DNA of 64,000 nt from Dechloromonas sp. HYN0024. GTDB lineage: Bacteria; Pseudomonadota; Gammaproteobacteria; Burkholderiales; Rhodocyclaceae. A program made the position numbers and the translations under genes. Below, piece after piece: positions 19,215-29,138 of this stretch. The stretch's first letter is position 1. The number at the start of each line of letters is the position of its first letter. The DNA is taken from assembly GCF_003441615.1 (NCBI RefSeq), contig NZ_CP031842.1:1444501-1508500 (forward strand). The letters are read 5' to 3'. The notes beneath the pieces are model-generated. The model made no database searches, had not been told where the DNA came from, and saw only the letters and a list, made by a program, of their open reading frames with translations.

Positions 19215-20570
19215 TTAGTGGTGGGCTGAATCGTCCAGATGCTGGACATCGTCCTGCTCGGCCTGGTTGGCGATATGGCGTTGGCGGATCATGTACATCA
19301 GGCCGCTGACGAACAGGCCGAACAGTGAAACCACCCAGTAGATCGACAGATCCATCTTGACCATCAGGTAATACAGGCCGGTCATGATCAGGATCGAGAT
19401 ATTTTCGTTGAAGTTCTGGACCGCGATCGAATGTCCGGCACCCATCAGGATGTGGCCACGGTGCTGGAGCAGAGCGTTCATCGGTACGACGAAAAAGCCC
19501 GACAGGCCGCCGATGAGAATGAGCAGCGGCACGGCCAGCCAGATGTCGTGGACGAAATTCATGATCAGCACGATGAGGCCCATGGCGATACCGAGCGGGA
19601 TGACCCGGATCGACTTGCGCAAGGTGATGAACTTGGCGGCGGCGATGGCCCCGATGGCGACGCCGACGGCGACCACCCCCTGAAGCATGGAGGCCTTTGA
19701 GAGGCCGAGGCCGAGCGCCGTCTCCGACCATTTGATGACGATGAACTGAAGCGTTGCGCCGGCTCCCCAGAACAGGGTGGTGACGGCCAGCGAGATCTGG
19801 CCGAGGCGGTCACGCCAGAGCAGCGTCAGGCAGTGATTGAATTCGTGGATCAGGTAGATCGGGTTTTTCTTGAGCGCCTTGTGGTCGACGCCGGTATCGG
19901 GAATGTACAGGTTGAAGACGGCAGCGAGAATGTAGAGGACGGCAACCACGGAGAGCGCCATTTCGCCGACGGTATCGACCCCGGTTTCGATGATGGGAAA
20001 ATCGAAGGCGAGCAGATGCTCGGCGACATCCGGGCGAATCAGCGTACCGCCGATGACGACGCCAAGAATGATGGCACCGACGGTCAGGCCTTCGATCCAG
20101 CCGTTGGCGACGACCAGCAGACGATGTGGCAGGTATTCGGTCAGGATGCCGTATTTGGCCGGCGAATAGGCGGCAGCACCGAGACCGACAACGGCATAGG
20201 CGGCGAGGGGGTGGGCACCGAAAAACATCATGCTGCAGCCGATAATTTTGATGCCGTTGCTGATCAGCATGACCCGGCCCTTGGGCATCGAGTCGGCGAA
20301 GGCGCCGACAAAGGCGGCCAATACGACATAGGAAACGGTGAAAAAAGTCTTGAGCAGCGGTTCGTATTCCGACGGTGCATGCATCTCGCGCAAGGCGGCG
20401 ATGGCGGCGATCAGAAGGGCGTTGTCGGCCAGCGCGGAGAAGAATTGCGCGGCCATGATGATGTAGAAGCCGAACGGCACGAAATAGTTGTCTCTTATAT
20501 GACTTTGGGCGAGGTTTATACCACGCTGAGAATTCGGCGCAAGCCTTGCGTGGTTGTCGCGGTTATGCAT
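19215..20570 (-). CDS. lplT: Lysophospholipid transporter LplT (MFS)
   Basis: This MFS carrier of about 451 aa has twelve hydrophobic segments. The LplT-type start AAQFFSALADNALLIAA and the block VGLGAAAYSPAKYGILTEYLP are both visible. LplT flips lysophosphatidylethanolamine inward for re-acylation. No acyltransferase partner (aas) lies next to it here. The ATG at 20570 is my choice; a TTG 21 bp upstream is in frame. The gene converges with the UDG gene, leaving only 6 bp between stops. Confidence 0.85.
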   Translation of the reverse strand: MHNRDNHARLAPNSQRGINLAQSHIRDNYFVPFGFYIIMAAQFFSALADNALLIAAIAALREMHAPSEYEPLLKTFFTVSYVVLAAFVGAFADSMPKGRVMLISNGIKIIGCSMMFFGAHPLAAYAVVGLGAAAYSPAKYGILTEYLPHRLLVVANGWIEGLTVGAIILGVVIGGTLIRPDVAEHLLAFDFPIIETGVDTVGEMALSVVAVLYILAAVFNLYIPDTGVDHKALKKNPIYLIHEFNHCLTLLWRDRLGQISLAVTTLFWGAGATLQFIVIKWSETALGLGLSKASMLQGVVAVGVAIGAIAAAKFITLRKSIRVIPLGIAMGLIVLIMNFVHDIWLAVPLLILIGGLSGFFVVPMNALLQHRGHILMGAGHSIAVQNFNENISILIMTGLYYLMVKMDLSIYWVVSLFGLFVSGLMYMIRQRHIANQAEQDDVQHLDDSAHH

Positions 20571-20767
20571 GGTTGCGCGCGCCCTGAGCAAATCAATTGA
20601 GCCTAGGGGGCGCCGGTTAAGTCTTGATGACAGCCAAGGCGTCGAAAATGCAGGTGATTTTCGCTGGCGGCCTTGCCGTCCGGAATTTTTGCCAAAATCC
20701 GAAAAGCCCGCCGGAAGGAGCGCGGAATGTGATTGAATATCGCCCGCAACCCTTTAGGAGAGAAATC

Positions 20768-21670
20768 ATGGCTGACCGGCGCTTGCAGGTCTTTCATGCC
20801 GTCGCCAAACATCTGAGCTTTACGCGGGCGGCCGACGCCTTGTTCATGACGCAGCCGGCCGTTACCTTCCAGATCAAGCAACTGGAAGAACAGTATGGCA
20901 CGCGCCTGTTCGAGCGGCGGCACGGCGGCATTTCGCTGACGCCGGCCGGCGATCTGGTGCTCTCCTTTGCTGAAAAAATCCTCGCTCTGTCCGATGAGAT
21001 GGAGACCCGTCTATCAGAGATGACCGGGGAAATGCGTGGCCCCCTGCTGGTCGGTGCCAGCACGACCATTGCCGAATTCATGTTGCCGCGGGTACTGGGT
21101 GAATTCAATGCGGCCTATCCCCAGGTGCGGGCGCGATTGATTGTCGCCAACTCGGAAAGCATCGAGGGGCGGGTCGCCGAACATACGCTTGATGTCGGCC
21201 TGATTGAGGTTCCGGCCAAACTGGCCGGCCTGACCAGCCAGATTTGCTGCGAGGACGAGTTGCAGGTCATCTGCGCCCCCGACTATCCGCTGGCCGGCAT
21301 GAAGTCGGTAACGCCGAAAGCCCTGGCCGACTATGAGTTCATTTCGCGGGAACCAGGTTCGGGAACGCGGGAAATGACGGATGCCTACTTCCTCAAGCAC
21401 AAGGTATCACCCGACAGCCTGAAGATGCAGATGGAACTCGGCAGCCCCGAGGCATTGAAAGGCGTGGTGTCGACCGGACTGGGTTTTGCCATCGTATCGA
21501 AGGCGGTCGTCGACAAGGAAACCCAGCTCGGCGAGCTGGTCGCCATCCCGCTTAATCCGTGCCTGAGGCGCAGCCTTTATCTGATTTTCCAGGAAAGTCG
21601 CTTCCAGTCCAGGTTAACGGCTACCTTTATAGAATTTGCCCGACAGAAACTGAAAGAAATGGCGTCATGA
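20768..21670 (+). CDS. LysR-family transcriptional regulator (CysB/CbbR-like)
   Basis: The 300-aa regulator begins MADRRLQVFHAVAKHLSFT and has the LysR helix-turn-helix at ADALFMTQPAVTFQIKQLE. A periplasmic-binding-protein-type effector domain follows (VGASTTIAEFMLP, SREPGSGTRE). The ATG has a strong AGGAGAG upstream. It overlaps alr by 4 bp. Its inducer and targets are unknown; the divergent lplT gene across about 200 bp is one candidate. Confidence 0.9.
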   Translation: MADRRLQVFHAVAKHLSFTRAADALFMTQPAVTFQIKQLEEQYGTRLFERRHGGISLTPAGDLVLSFAEKILALSDEMETRLSEMTGEMRGPLLVGASTTIAEFMLPRVLGEFNAAYPQVRARLIVANSESIEGRVAEHTLDVGLIEVPAKLAGLTSQICCEDELQVICAPDYPLAGMKSVTPKALADYEFISREPGSGTREMTDAYFLKHKVSPDSLKMQMELGSPEALKGVVSTGLGFAIVSKAVVDKETQLGELVAIPLNPCLRRSLYLIFQESRFQSRLTATFIEFARQKLKEMAS

Positions 21671-22761
21671 AAACCTCCCGTCCCATTCGGGCGCGCATCG
21701 CCCCGGCGGCGATCCTGCACAACTACCGGCTGGCCAGGGAAAGCGCGCCGCAAAGCAAAGCCTGGGCGGTGGTCAAGGCCAATGCCTACGGCCACGGTCA
21801 GTGGCGGGCCGTGGAAGCACTGCGCGGCGAGGCGGATGGTTTTGCCCTGCTCGAATGCGAAAATGCCGTGGCCCTGCGTGAGGCCGGCATCACCCAGCCC
21901 ATCCTGCTTCTCGAAGGCGTCTTCAGTGCCCGCGATGCGCGGGCGGTCGTCGAACATCGGCTGACCTGCGTCGTGCATTGCCAGGAGCAACTCGAATTAC
22001 TGCTGGGCAGCGCTGCCGTCGTTGCACCGCTGTCGATCTACCTGAAGTTGAATACGGGGATGAACCGCCTAGGGTTTACGGCTACGACGCTGGCCAGAGC
22101 CTGGCAGATTCTGCGCGAAGTGCCACAGGTTGATGTCACCCTGATGACCCATTTTGCCGAAGCGGATGGTGAGCGTGGTGTCAGTGAGCAACTTGAACGC
22201 TTTAACGGGCTGGCTGGTGACTGGCGTGGTCCGGTCAGTCTGGCTAATTCAGCCGCTCTCCTGCGTCATCCCTCCACCCATGGCGACTGGGTGCGGCCGG
22301 GCATCATGCTATATGGTGCCAGCCCGTTTGCCGGTATCAGCGCCGAATCACTCGGTCTGCGGCCGGTCATGACCCTGGAAAGTGCGATTATTGGCGTGCA
22401 GGAATTGGCAGTTGGTGACCGTGTCGGTTATGGCGGCACCTTCACCGCCGAGCAGCCAATGCGACTCGGCATTGTCGCCTGCGGCTATGCCGACGGCTAT
22501 CCGCGTCACGCGCCAAGTGGCACGCCGATTGCCGTCATGGGGCAGCCGACGAAAACGGTCGGCCGCGTGTCGATGGACATGCTGGCCTGCGATCTCAGCC
22601 ATATTCCGGCCGCCGGTATCGGTGCGCCGGTCACACTGTGGGGCAACGGTATTGCCGGCAGCGTTCCGGCCGACGATGTGGCGGCAGCAGCAGGGACTAT
22701 CGCCTACGAACTGTTCTGCGCTGTCGCACCGCGTGTGCCAGTGATTGTTGACGGCAAATAA
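21667..22761 (+). CDS. alr: Alanine racemase
   Basis: This PLP enzyme of 364 aa interconverts L- and D-alanine for peptidoglycan. The PLP lysine is K37 in AVVKANAYGHG. The catalytic tyrosine is in VGYGGTF near residue 254, and VGRVSMDMLACDL is the conserved C-terminal block. The ATG at 21667 overlaps the LysR stop. An open frame extends upstream but is not alr-like. The stop codon shares one base with the radA start. Confidence 0.95.
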   Translation: MKTSRPIRARIAPAAILHNYRLARESAPQSKAWAVVKANAYGHGQWRAVEALRGEADGFALLECENAVALREAGITQPILLLEGVFSARDARAVVEHRLTCVVHCQEQLELLLGSAAVVAPLSIYLKLNTGMNRLGFTATTLARAWQILREVPQVDVTLMTHFAEADGERGVSEQLERFNGLAGDWRGPVSLANSAALLRHPSTHGDWVRPGIMLYGASPFAGISAESLGLRPVMTLESAIIGVQELAVGDRVGYGGTFTAEQPMRLGIVACGYADGYPRHAPSGTPIAVMGQPTKTVGRVSMDMLACDLSHIPAAGIGAPVTLWGNGIAGSVPADDVAAAAGTIAYELFCAVAPRVPVIVDGK

Positions 22762-24122
22762 TGGCCAAAATAAAAACCATCTACAGTTGCACCGAATGCG
22801 GCGCCACCAGCCCTAAATGGCAGGGCCAGTGCCCCGGCTGTAACGACTGGAACACACTGGTCGAAACGGTGGCCGACAAGGCACCGACCAACAGCCGCTT
22901 CGAATCCCTGGCGCCGACCGCCAAATTGCAGAATCTTTCGGAAATCGAGGCGCGTGAAGTCGAGCGCATCGCCTCCGGCATCGGTGAATTCGACCGGGCG
23001 CTCGGCGGCGGGCTGGTCAATGGTGCGGTCGTGCTGATCGGTGGTGATCCGGGCATCGGCAAGAGCACCTTGTTGTTGCAGGCACTGGCCCACCTCTCGG
23101 TCGCCAACAAGGTGCTTTACGTCAGCGGCGAAGAATCCGGTGAGCAGGTGGCCCTGCGCGCCCGGCGACTTGGCCTTGATACCCGGCGTCTGCAACTGAT
23201 GGCCGAAATCAATCTGGAGCGCATCCTCGCCACCCTGCAGGCCGAAAGACCGACGGTAGCGGTCATCGATTCGATCCAGACGCTATGGTCCGACCAGCTT
23301 TCCAGCGCTCCGGGTTCGGTGGCGCAGGTGCGTGAATGCGCGGCGCAACTGACCCGTCTGGCCAAGCAGGCCGGTATCACGGTGATTCTTGTCGGCCATG
23401 TCACGAAAGAGGGGGCTTTGGCTGGCCCCCGCGTTCTCGAGCACATCGTCGACACCGTGCTGTATTTCGAGGGTGACACGCATTCGAGTTTCCGTCTGGT
23501 ACGGGCCGTCAAGAACCGTTTTGGGGCGGTCAATGAACTCGGTGTCTTTGCCATGACCGACAAGGGCCTGAAAGGCGTCAACAATCCGTCGGCGCTTTTC
23601 CTGTCGCAGCACGGGCAGGATGTGGCCGGCTCCTGTGTGATGGTGACGCAGGAAGGAACGCGGCCGCTTCTCGTTGAAATACAGGCGCTGGTCGATACCT
23701 CGCATGGCAATCCGCGACGTCTGACGGTCGGCCTCGATCCGCAACGACTGGCCATGCTGCTGGCTGTCCTGCATCGCCATGCCGGTATTGTGTGCTTTGA
23801 TCAGGATGTCTTCGTCAATGCCGTCGGCGGGGTCAAGATTACCGAACCGGCAGCCGATCTCGCGGTGTTACTTTCAATAACATCTTCCCTTAAAAATAAA
23901 CCATTACCGTCGAAACTTATAGTGTTTGGTGAGATTGGTCTGGCCGGGGAAATCCGCCCGGCACCACGCGGCCAGGAGCGATTGAAGGAGGCGGCCAAGC
24001 TGGGTTTTACCCGGGCGCTGATTCCCGAAGCGAATCGCCCCAAGCAGGCCATTCCCGGCATGGAGGTGATTGCCGTCAAGCGCGTCGAGGAGGCGGTGGC
24101 GCGGATTCGCGAGATCGAATAA
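22761..24122 (+). CDS. radA: DNA repair protein RadA
   Basis: RadA is a RecA-like helicase that promotes branch migration during recombination. The four-cysteine zinc finger is at C10, C13, C24 and C27. Walker A is GDPGIGKST at 95-103. The RadA-specific KNRFGAVNELGVF motif follows, and the C-terminal third is a Lon-protease-like domain without protease activity. Length 453 aa is typical. Confidence 0.96.
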   Translation: MAKIKTIYSCTECGATSPKWQGQCPGCNDWNTLVETVADKAPTNSRFESLAPTAKLQNLSEIEAREVERIASGIGEFDRALGGGLVNGAVVLIGGDPGIGKSTLLLQALAHLSVANKVLYVSGEESGEQVALRARRLGLDTRRLQLMAEINLERILATLQAERPTVAVIDSIQTLWSDQLSSAPGSVAQVRECAAQLTRLAKQAGITVILVGHVTKEGALAGPRVLEHIVDTVLYFEGDTHSSFRLVRAVKNRFGAVNELGVFAMTDKGLKGVNNPSALFLSQHGQDVAGSCVMVTQEGTRPLLVEIQALVDTSHGNPRRLTVGLDPQRLAMLLAVLHRHAGIVCFDQDVFVNAVGGVKITEPAADLAVLLSITSSLKNKPLPSKLIVFGEIGLAGEIRPAPRGQERLKEAAKLGFTRALIPEANRPKQAIPGMEVIAVKRVEEAVARIREIE

Positions 24123-24149
24123 GCTACCGGTATATAACTTTCGGCCTAT

Positions 24150-26237
24150 ATGTTTAACCTTTCCCGCTACTTCTCGACGGTCAGCTTCATCCTTGTCGTG
24201 CTTGCCGCAGGCGTTCTTGGTCCGCTCTACCAGAAGTTGTCCATGCAACAGCTTCAGGAACTCGCCGAGGGGCGAAATATTGCGATGGCACAGGTCTTTC
24301 AGAATTCCCTGCGCCATTCGCTCGATGCGGTGATGGACGATTCGGTGGGGCGCGATGCCGATTTCCTCAGGCAATCCGAGGAATCTCGCCGTCTTCATGG
24401 TGATGTCCTTGAATTGATGCGCGATACGGCGGTGATCCGGGTCAAGCTCTACAACCGCCTGGGCAGTACGGTGTTTTCCACTGATCCCGGGCAAATCGGC
24501 GAGAGCCGTCTGGACAACCCGGGATTTCGCGCTGCGATCAGTGGCGGCATCACCAGCGAATTGACGCACCGGGACGCCATCGATAGTTTCGAGGGGGTTC
24601 TGGCCAAGGTCGATGTCCTTGCAACCTATATACCGATCCGTGGCACGGACCAGTCGGTTACCGGTGTTTTCGAGCTGTACCAGAACGTCACGCCCTTTGT
24701 CAGCCATCTGCATCGCAATATGTGGCTGGTCACCGGGGGGGTGGCGCTGGTCTTTGCCAGTCTCTACCTGTTGCAGTTTCTGGTTGTCAGGCGTGCCCAG
24801 GGCATCCTCGAAGACCAGGAGGGGCATATTGCTGCTGCCCGCGATACGCTGGAAATTCAGGTGGCGGCCCGGACCGATGAACTGAAAAGAACCAATACCC
24901 AGCTCGAGGCCGAAATTGCCGAGCGGCGTCAGGCCCAGAACAAGCTAAATTACCTGGCTTATCACGATCCCCTGACTGGGCTGGCCAACCGGCGTAGCTT
25001 CATCGAAAGACTCGAGCAGAATCTTCGTGAACTGGCCCCGGATGATGACCGCCTTGCGGTTCTCTTCATCGATCTCGATCAGTTCAAGCAGGTGAATGAC
25101 TCCCTCGGTCACGGCGTTGGTGACGAACTGCTGGTGGCTGTCGCTGCCCGGCTGTCCGACCGGGTCAGCCTGATCGACATGCTGGCCCGCCTTGGTGGCG
25201 ACGAATTCATCTGCCTCATGGAAGGGGTGCGCGACAAGGACGAGGTAGAAATGCTGGCGCGCGAGATCATTGGTGCTTTCGAGGATTCCTTCGTTCTCGG
25301 TGACCACGAACTATTCCTCAGTGCCTCGGTGGGCATCAGCCTGTCGCCTGGTGATGGCGATAGCGTGCTTGATCTGATGCGTAATGCCGATACCGCCATG
25401 TACCGCGCGAAGGCCATGGGACGTGGCTATTTCCACTTTTACACGCCGGAAATGACACGTGATGCGCAGGAGCGCATCCGCATGGAAAACCTGCTGCGGC
25501 GAGCTCTTGATAACGGCGAGCTATCGGTGCATCTACAGCCCCAGGTCGAGACATCGACCGGCCAGCTGGTCGGCGCCGAGGCGCTGGTGCGCTGGAACAG
25601 TCCCGAGCTTGGCCTGGTCATGCCGATGCGCTTCATTCCGCTGGCCGAGGATTCCGGTCTGATCGTCGGACTCGGCAACTGGGTGCTGCGTGAAACCTGT
25701 CGCCAGGTCATGCAATGGCGGGCCAGTGGTTTTGACCTGCCCCAGGTCTCGGTCAATCTTTCGGTCAAGCAGCTCGAACGGCCCGAATTTGTCGAGGTAC
25801 TGAGCGACATCCTCGATGAAACCGGAATAGATGCAGCCAGTCTCAAGCTGGAGCTGACCGAGTCGGTGGTGATGGCCGTTGGTGACGCTTTTTCGCTGCT
25901 GGAACGGGTACGCGACCTGGGCATCAGCCTGGCGCTTGACGACTTCGGAACCGGCTACTCGTCACTCAGCTACCTGAAGATGCTACCGGTGCAGCAGCTC
26001 AAGATCGACAAATCCTTTATCGATGGCATCGGCAAGAACCAGGGTGATGAAGCCATTATCCGGACGGTCATGGCTCTGGCTAGCAGCCTGGAATTCGAGG
26101 TGGTCGCCGAAGGGGTGGAAACCGTCCAACAATCAGATTTTCTGGCCGCCCTGGGTTGTCAGCAATTGCAGGGGTATCTGCACGGGAAGGCCGTCGCTCC
26201 GACGGAATTTCACGCTCGCTGGTCGATTCAATCGTGA
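24150..26237 (+). CDS. Membrane-bound GGDEF-EAL cyclic-di-GMP protein
   Basis: The 695-aa protein has a transmembrane helix near residues 7-27, a periplasmic sensor region of about 160 residues, and a second helix near 190-210. A coiled-coil stretch follows (DELKRTNTQLEAEIAERR). The diguanylate cyclase site is intact (LGGDEF near 349). The phosphodiesterase domain also looks intact (EALVRW near 476, DDFGTGYSS, KIDKSFI). Which activity dominates cannot be told. It lies 27 bp after radA and overlaps the permease gene by 4 bp. Confidence 0.92.
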   Translation: MFNLSRYFSTVSFILVVLAAGVLGPLYQKLSMQQLQELAEGRNIAMAQVFQNSLRHSLDAVMDDSVGRDADFLRQSEESRRLHGDVLELMRDTAVIRVKLYNRLGSTVFSTDPGQIGESRLDNPGFRAAISGGITSELTHRDAIDSFEGVLAKVDVLATYIPIRGTDQSVTGVFELYQNVTPFVSHLHRNMWLVTGGVALVFASLYLLQFLVVRRAQGILEDQEGHIAAARDTLEIQVAARTDELKRTNTQLEAEIAERRQAQNKLNYLAYHDPLTGLANRRSFIERLEQNLRELAPDDDRLAVLFIDLDQFKQVNDSLGHGVGDELLVAVAARLSDRVSLIDMLARLGGDEFICLMEGVRDKDEVEMLAREIIGAFEDSFVLGDHELFLSASVGISLSPGDGDSVLDLMRNADTAMYRAKAMGRGYFHFYTPEMTRDAQERIRMENLLRRALDNGELSVHLQPQVETSTGQLVGAEALVRWNSPELGLVMPMRFIPLAEDSGLIVGLGNWVLRETCRQVMQWRASGFDLPQVSVNLSVKQLERPEFVEVLSDILDETGIDAASLKLELTESVVMAVGDAFSLLERVRDLGISLALDDFGTGYSSLSYLKMLPVQQLKIDKSFIDGIGKNQGDEAIIRTVMALASSLEFEVVAEGVETVQQSDFLAALGCQQLQGYLHGKAVAPTEFHARWSIQS

Positions 26238-28723
26238 ACACCGGGGCCGCCTGGCGCATGCTCGGTCGCGAGTTGCGCTCAGGCGAGCTTCGCCTGCTCT
26301 TTGCGGCCCTGGCCATAGCGGTGGCTGCCGTTACCGCCGTTGGTTTTTTCGCCGATCGCGTACGTCTGGCACTGGAGCGCGAGGCTCGGCAAATGATGGG
26401 CGGCGATCTCATCCTGATCGCCGATCACGCCTTGCCCGACAGCTATTCTGCCGAGGCGCGCCGCCGTCACCTCGATCTCGCCCAAACCCTCGTTTTCCCG
26501 AGCATGGTGGTCAGTCCGGGAGGGGCGCAACTGGCCGACATCAAGGCGGTCAGCCCGGGGTATCCCTTGCGCGGTCGGGTCGAAACCAGTCAGCAGGCCG
26601 GCTTGGCTGGCGTTCCGGCCGATGGTGGCCCGCCGCCCGGGACGGTCTGGCTCGATGAGCGACTGGCAGCGGCTCTGCAGGTCATGCCGGGCGGTGACGT
26701 GACGGTCGGGGCGCGGGCCTTGCGGGTTGCCGCCATCCTGACCCGCGAACCCGACCGTGGCATCAATTTCTTCAGTCTGGCACCGCGCCTGATGATGCAT
26801 GTCGATGACCTTCCTGCAAGCGGACTGATCCAGCCCGGGGCCCGTATCCGCTACAGTCTACTTGCTGCCGGTGATGCGACAGCGGTTGCCGGTTATCAAG
26901 CCTGGCTGGCGGAACGTCTGGCGCGCGGTGAAAGGCTTGAGGACAGTCGCAACGCGCGTCCGGAAATCCGCGGGGCGCTGGATCGCGCCGAGCGGTTTTT
27001 GGGCCTGGCGACAGTGCTCACCGTTGTATTGGCTGCAGTCGCCGCCGCGCTGGCCGCCCGCCGCTACATGCAGCGCCATCTCGATGCATGTGCCGTGATG
27101 CGCTGCCTGGGGATGACCCAGGGCGGCCTGTTGCGCCTGCATGGCTGGATGTTCCTGTGGCTGGCCCTGTGCGCCGCCAGTTTCGGTAGTGCGGTCGGCT
27201 ATGGTGGACATTTTGTCCTCATTCACTGGCTTTCCGGCCTTCTTGTCCTTGATTTGCCGGCACCCGGCGGGTGGCCGCTGGTAGGGGGGATGGGGGTTGC
27301 CGGCGTGCTGCTGTTCGGCTTTGCTTTTCCTCCTCTGCTGCAACTAGCCAGTGTGCCTACCCTGCGTGTGCTGCGCCGCGAACTGGGTACTGCCAAACCC
27401 GCCTCATTGGGTGCTTATGGGCTTGGACTCGTCCTTCTCGCCGGATTGATCATCGGTGTTGCCGGCAATGTCAGGCTGGGTGCCTGGGCGGTTGTTGGCT
27501 TTGTCGTTGCCCTCGGCAGTTTCTGGCTGCTTGCCCGACTACTCATCGCCATTGTCGCCCGTCTCCGCGGGGGTGTCGGGTTCGGCTGGCGTCAGGGGTT
27601 GGCCGGCCTGACGCGTCATGCCTCGTCCAGTGCGGTACAGATTGTGGCGCTGGCAATCGGCCTGATGGCCATGCTCCTCCTGACGGTGATACGGGCTGAA
27701 TTGCTTGATGCCTGGGAAAAGTCAGTACCGGCCGATGCGCCCAACCGGTTCGTCATCAATATCCAGCCTGAACAACGCCAGCCGATCGACGCCTTGCTGC
27801 GCGCCGCCGGTGTCGACGCTGAACTGCTGCCCATGATCCGTGCCCGGCTGATCAGCATCGGTGGGCGTGCGGTCAGTCCGGCCAGTTTTCCCGATGACGA
27901 ACGGGCTCAGCGCCTGATTGAGCGGGAGTTCAATCTATCCTGGCGCAGCACCTTGCCAGTTGGCAACCAGATCACTTCCGGCCGCTGGTTTGCGGCAGAA
28001 GATGCGGGGCAGGGGCTGGCTTCGGTCGAGGAGGGTTTGGCCAAGACACTGGGCATACAATTGGGTGATGAACTGGTTTTCATGATCGCCGGGGTTGAAA
28101 AGCGGGTAAGGACGAGCAGTCTGCGCAAACTTTCCTGGGATTCGATGCGCGTCAATTTCTTTGTCCTGACCCCCCCCGGCGTTATCGAGGATGCACCGGC
28201 CAGCTATATCACCAGTTTTCATCTGCCGGCTGGGCAAGCCGAGGCGGGAGGGGAACTGGTCCGGCGTTTTCCTGGTTTGACGGTGATCGATGTCGGGGCC
28301 ATCCTCGGCCAGTTGCGTTCGGTCATCGGTCAGGTCGCCGGTGCGGTGCAGTTTGTCTTTCTCTTTGCCTTGCTGGCGGGCGGCATTGTTCTGTATTCCG
28401 CGCTGTTGGCCAGCCTCGACGAGCGCCGCCACGAACTCGCCGTGATGCGGGCCCTCGGGGCGCAGCGGGCGCAACTGCGTCAGGCCATGCTGGTCGAGCT
28501 GGGCATCATCGGCTGTTCCGCCGGGCTGATGGCCGCCCTCGGAGCCATGCTGCTCGGCAAAATAGTCGGTCAGCAGGTGTTCCAGCTGGATTTGTCTTTC
28601 GCGCTGTGGTTGCCGGCCCTGGCTATGGTCGGCGGCGGTTTTCTGGCGGTCGTCATCGGCTGGCTGGCGGTTCGTCAGTTAATCGCCACGCCACCCTTGC
28701 TGGCGCTGCGCAACGGCGCCTAA
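26234..28723 (+). CDS. FtsX-like ABC transporter permease (YbbP type)
   Basis: The 829-aa protein has one N-terminal helix, a large periplasmic domain, a middle set of helices and a C-terminal FtsX module (VFLFALLAGGIVLYSALLAS, ERRHELAVMRALG). This is the layout of YbbP, the partner of the ATPase YbbA. No ATPase gene is adjacent. I chose the GTG at 26234 because it overlaps the upstream stop (GTGA) and begins NTGAAWRMLGREL, the usual start of this family. Transport substrate unknown. Confidence 0.88.
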   Translation: MNTGAAWRMLGRELRSGELRLLFAALAIAVAAVTAVGFFADRVRLALEREARQMMGGDLILIADHALPDSYSAEARRRHLDLAQTLVFPSMVVSPGGAQLADIKAVSPGYPLRGRVETSQQAGLAGVPADGGPPPGTVWLDERLAAALQVMPGGDVTVGARALRVAAILTREPDRGINFFSLAPRLMMHVDDLPASGLIQPGARIRYSLLAAGDATAVAGYQAWLAERLARGERLEDSRNARPEIRGALDRAERFLGLATVLTVVLAAVAAALAARRYMQRHLDACAVMRCLGMTQGGLLRLHGWMFLWLALCAASFGSAVGYGGHFVLIHWLSGLLVLDLPAPGGWPLVGGMGVAGVLLFGFAFPPLLQLASVPTLRVLRRELGTAKPASLGAYGLGLVLLAGLIIGVAGNVRLGAWAVVGFVVALGSFWLLARLLIAIVARLRGGVGFGWRQGLAGLTRHASSSAVQIVALAIGLMAMLLLTVIRAELLDAWEKSVPADAPNRFVINIQPEQRQPIDALLRAAGVDAELLPMIRARLISIGGRAVSPASFPDDERAQRLIEREFNLSWRSTLPVGNQITSGRWFAAEDAGQGLASVEEGLAKTLGIQLGDELVFMIAGVEKRVRTSSLRKLSWDSMRVNFFVLTPPGVIEDAPASYITSFHLPAGQAEAGGELVRRFPGLTVIDVGAILGQLRSVIGQVAGAVQFVFLFALLAGGIVLYSALLASLDERRHELAVMRALGAQRAQLRQAMLVELGIIGCSAGLMAALGAMLLGKIVGQQVFQLDLSFALWLPALAMVGGGFLAVVIGWLAVRQLIATPPLLALRNGA

Positions 28724-29118
28724 AAGGCAATTTCAGTGACGTTGCACTGATCGATCCGGCGGTAGCAAAGGGACTTTCCCATACCGTGGATCAAACCCAG
28801 GCCCAAGCCGCCAAGGGTGTCGGGCGCGGCATTTCCCGTGCGGATTGCTGACGTGTCGAAAGGCGGTGCATTGTCTTCATAACGCAGGGTCAGGACATTG
28901 TCGTTGAGAAAAAGGGCGATGCCGACCTTGTGCTCAGTCTCGCCCTGATGGCCGTGATTGATCGTGTTCATGAACAATTCTTCAACCACCAGTTGCAGGC
29001 GCAATGCGTCTGCATCGGCAACGCCGAGGCTGGCTGCATGCTTGGTCATGGTCGCAAGTAGTCCGGAAAGCTCGGAGTAGCGCGCACTGACAGAAATGTC
29101 CGTAGAATAATCAGTCAT
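28720..29118 (-). CDS. RsbW-like anti-sigma/serine kinase (HATPase domain)
   Basis: The 132-aa GHKL ATPase has N box LQLVVEELFMNTINHG, G1 EDNAPPFD and G2 LGGLGLGLIHGM. This is the RsbW/SpoIIAB type, which phosphorylates a STAS antagonist and binds a sigma factor or other target. A STAS protein and a PP2C phosphatase are encoded within 5 kb, so a partner-switching circuit is likely. The gene converges with the permease gene, the stops overlapping by 4 bp. Confidence 0.85.
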   Translation of the reverse strand: MTDYSTDISVSARYSELSGLLATMTKHAASLGVADADALRLQLVVEELFMNTINHGHQGETEHKVGIALFLNDNVLTLRYEDNAPPFDTSAIRTGNAAPDTLGGLGLGLIHGMGKSLCYRRIDQCNVTEIAF

Positions 29119-29138
29119 CGATTCATCAAGGTTTTCAC

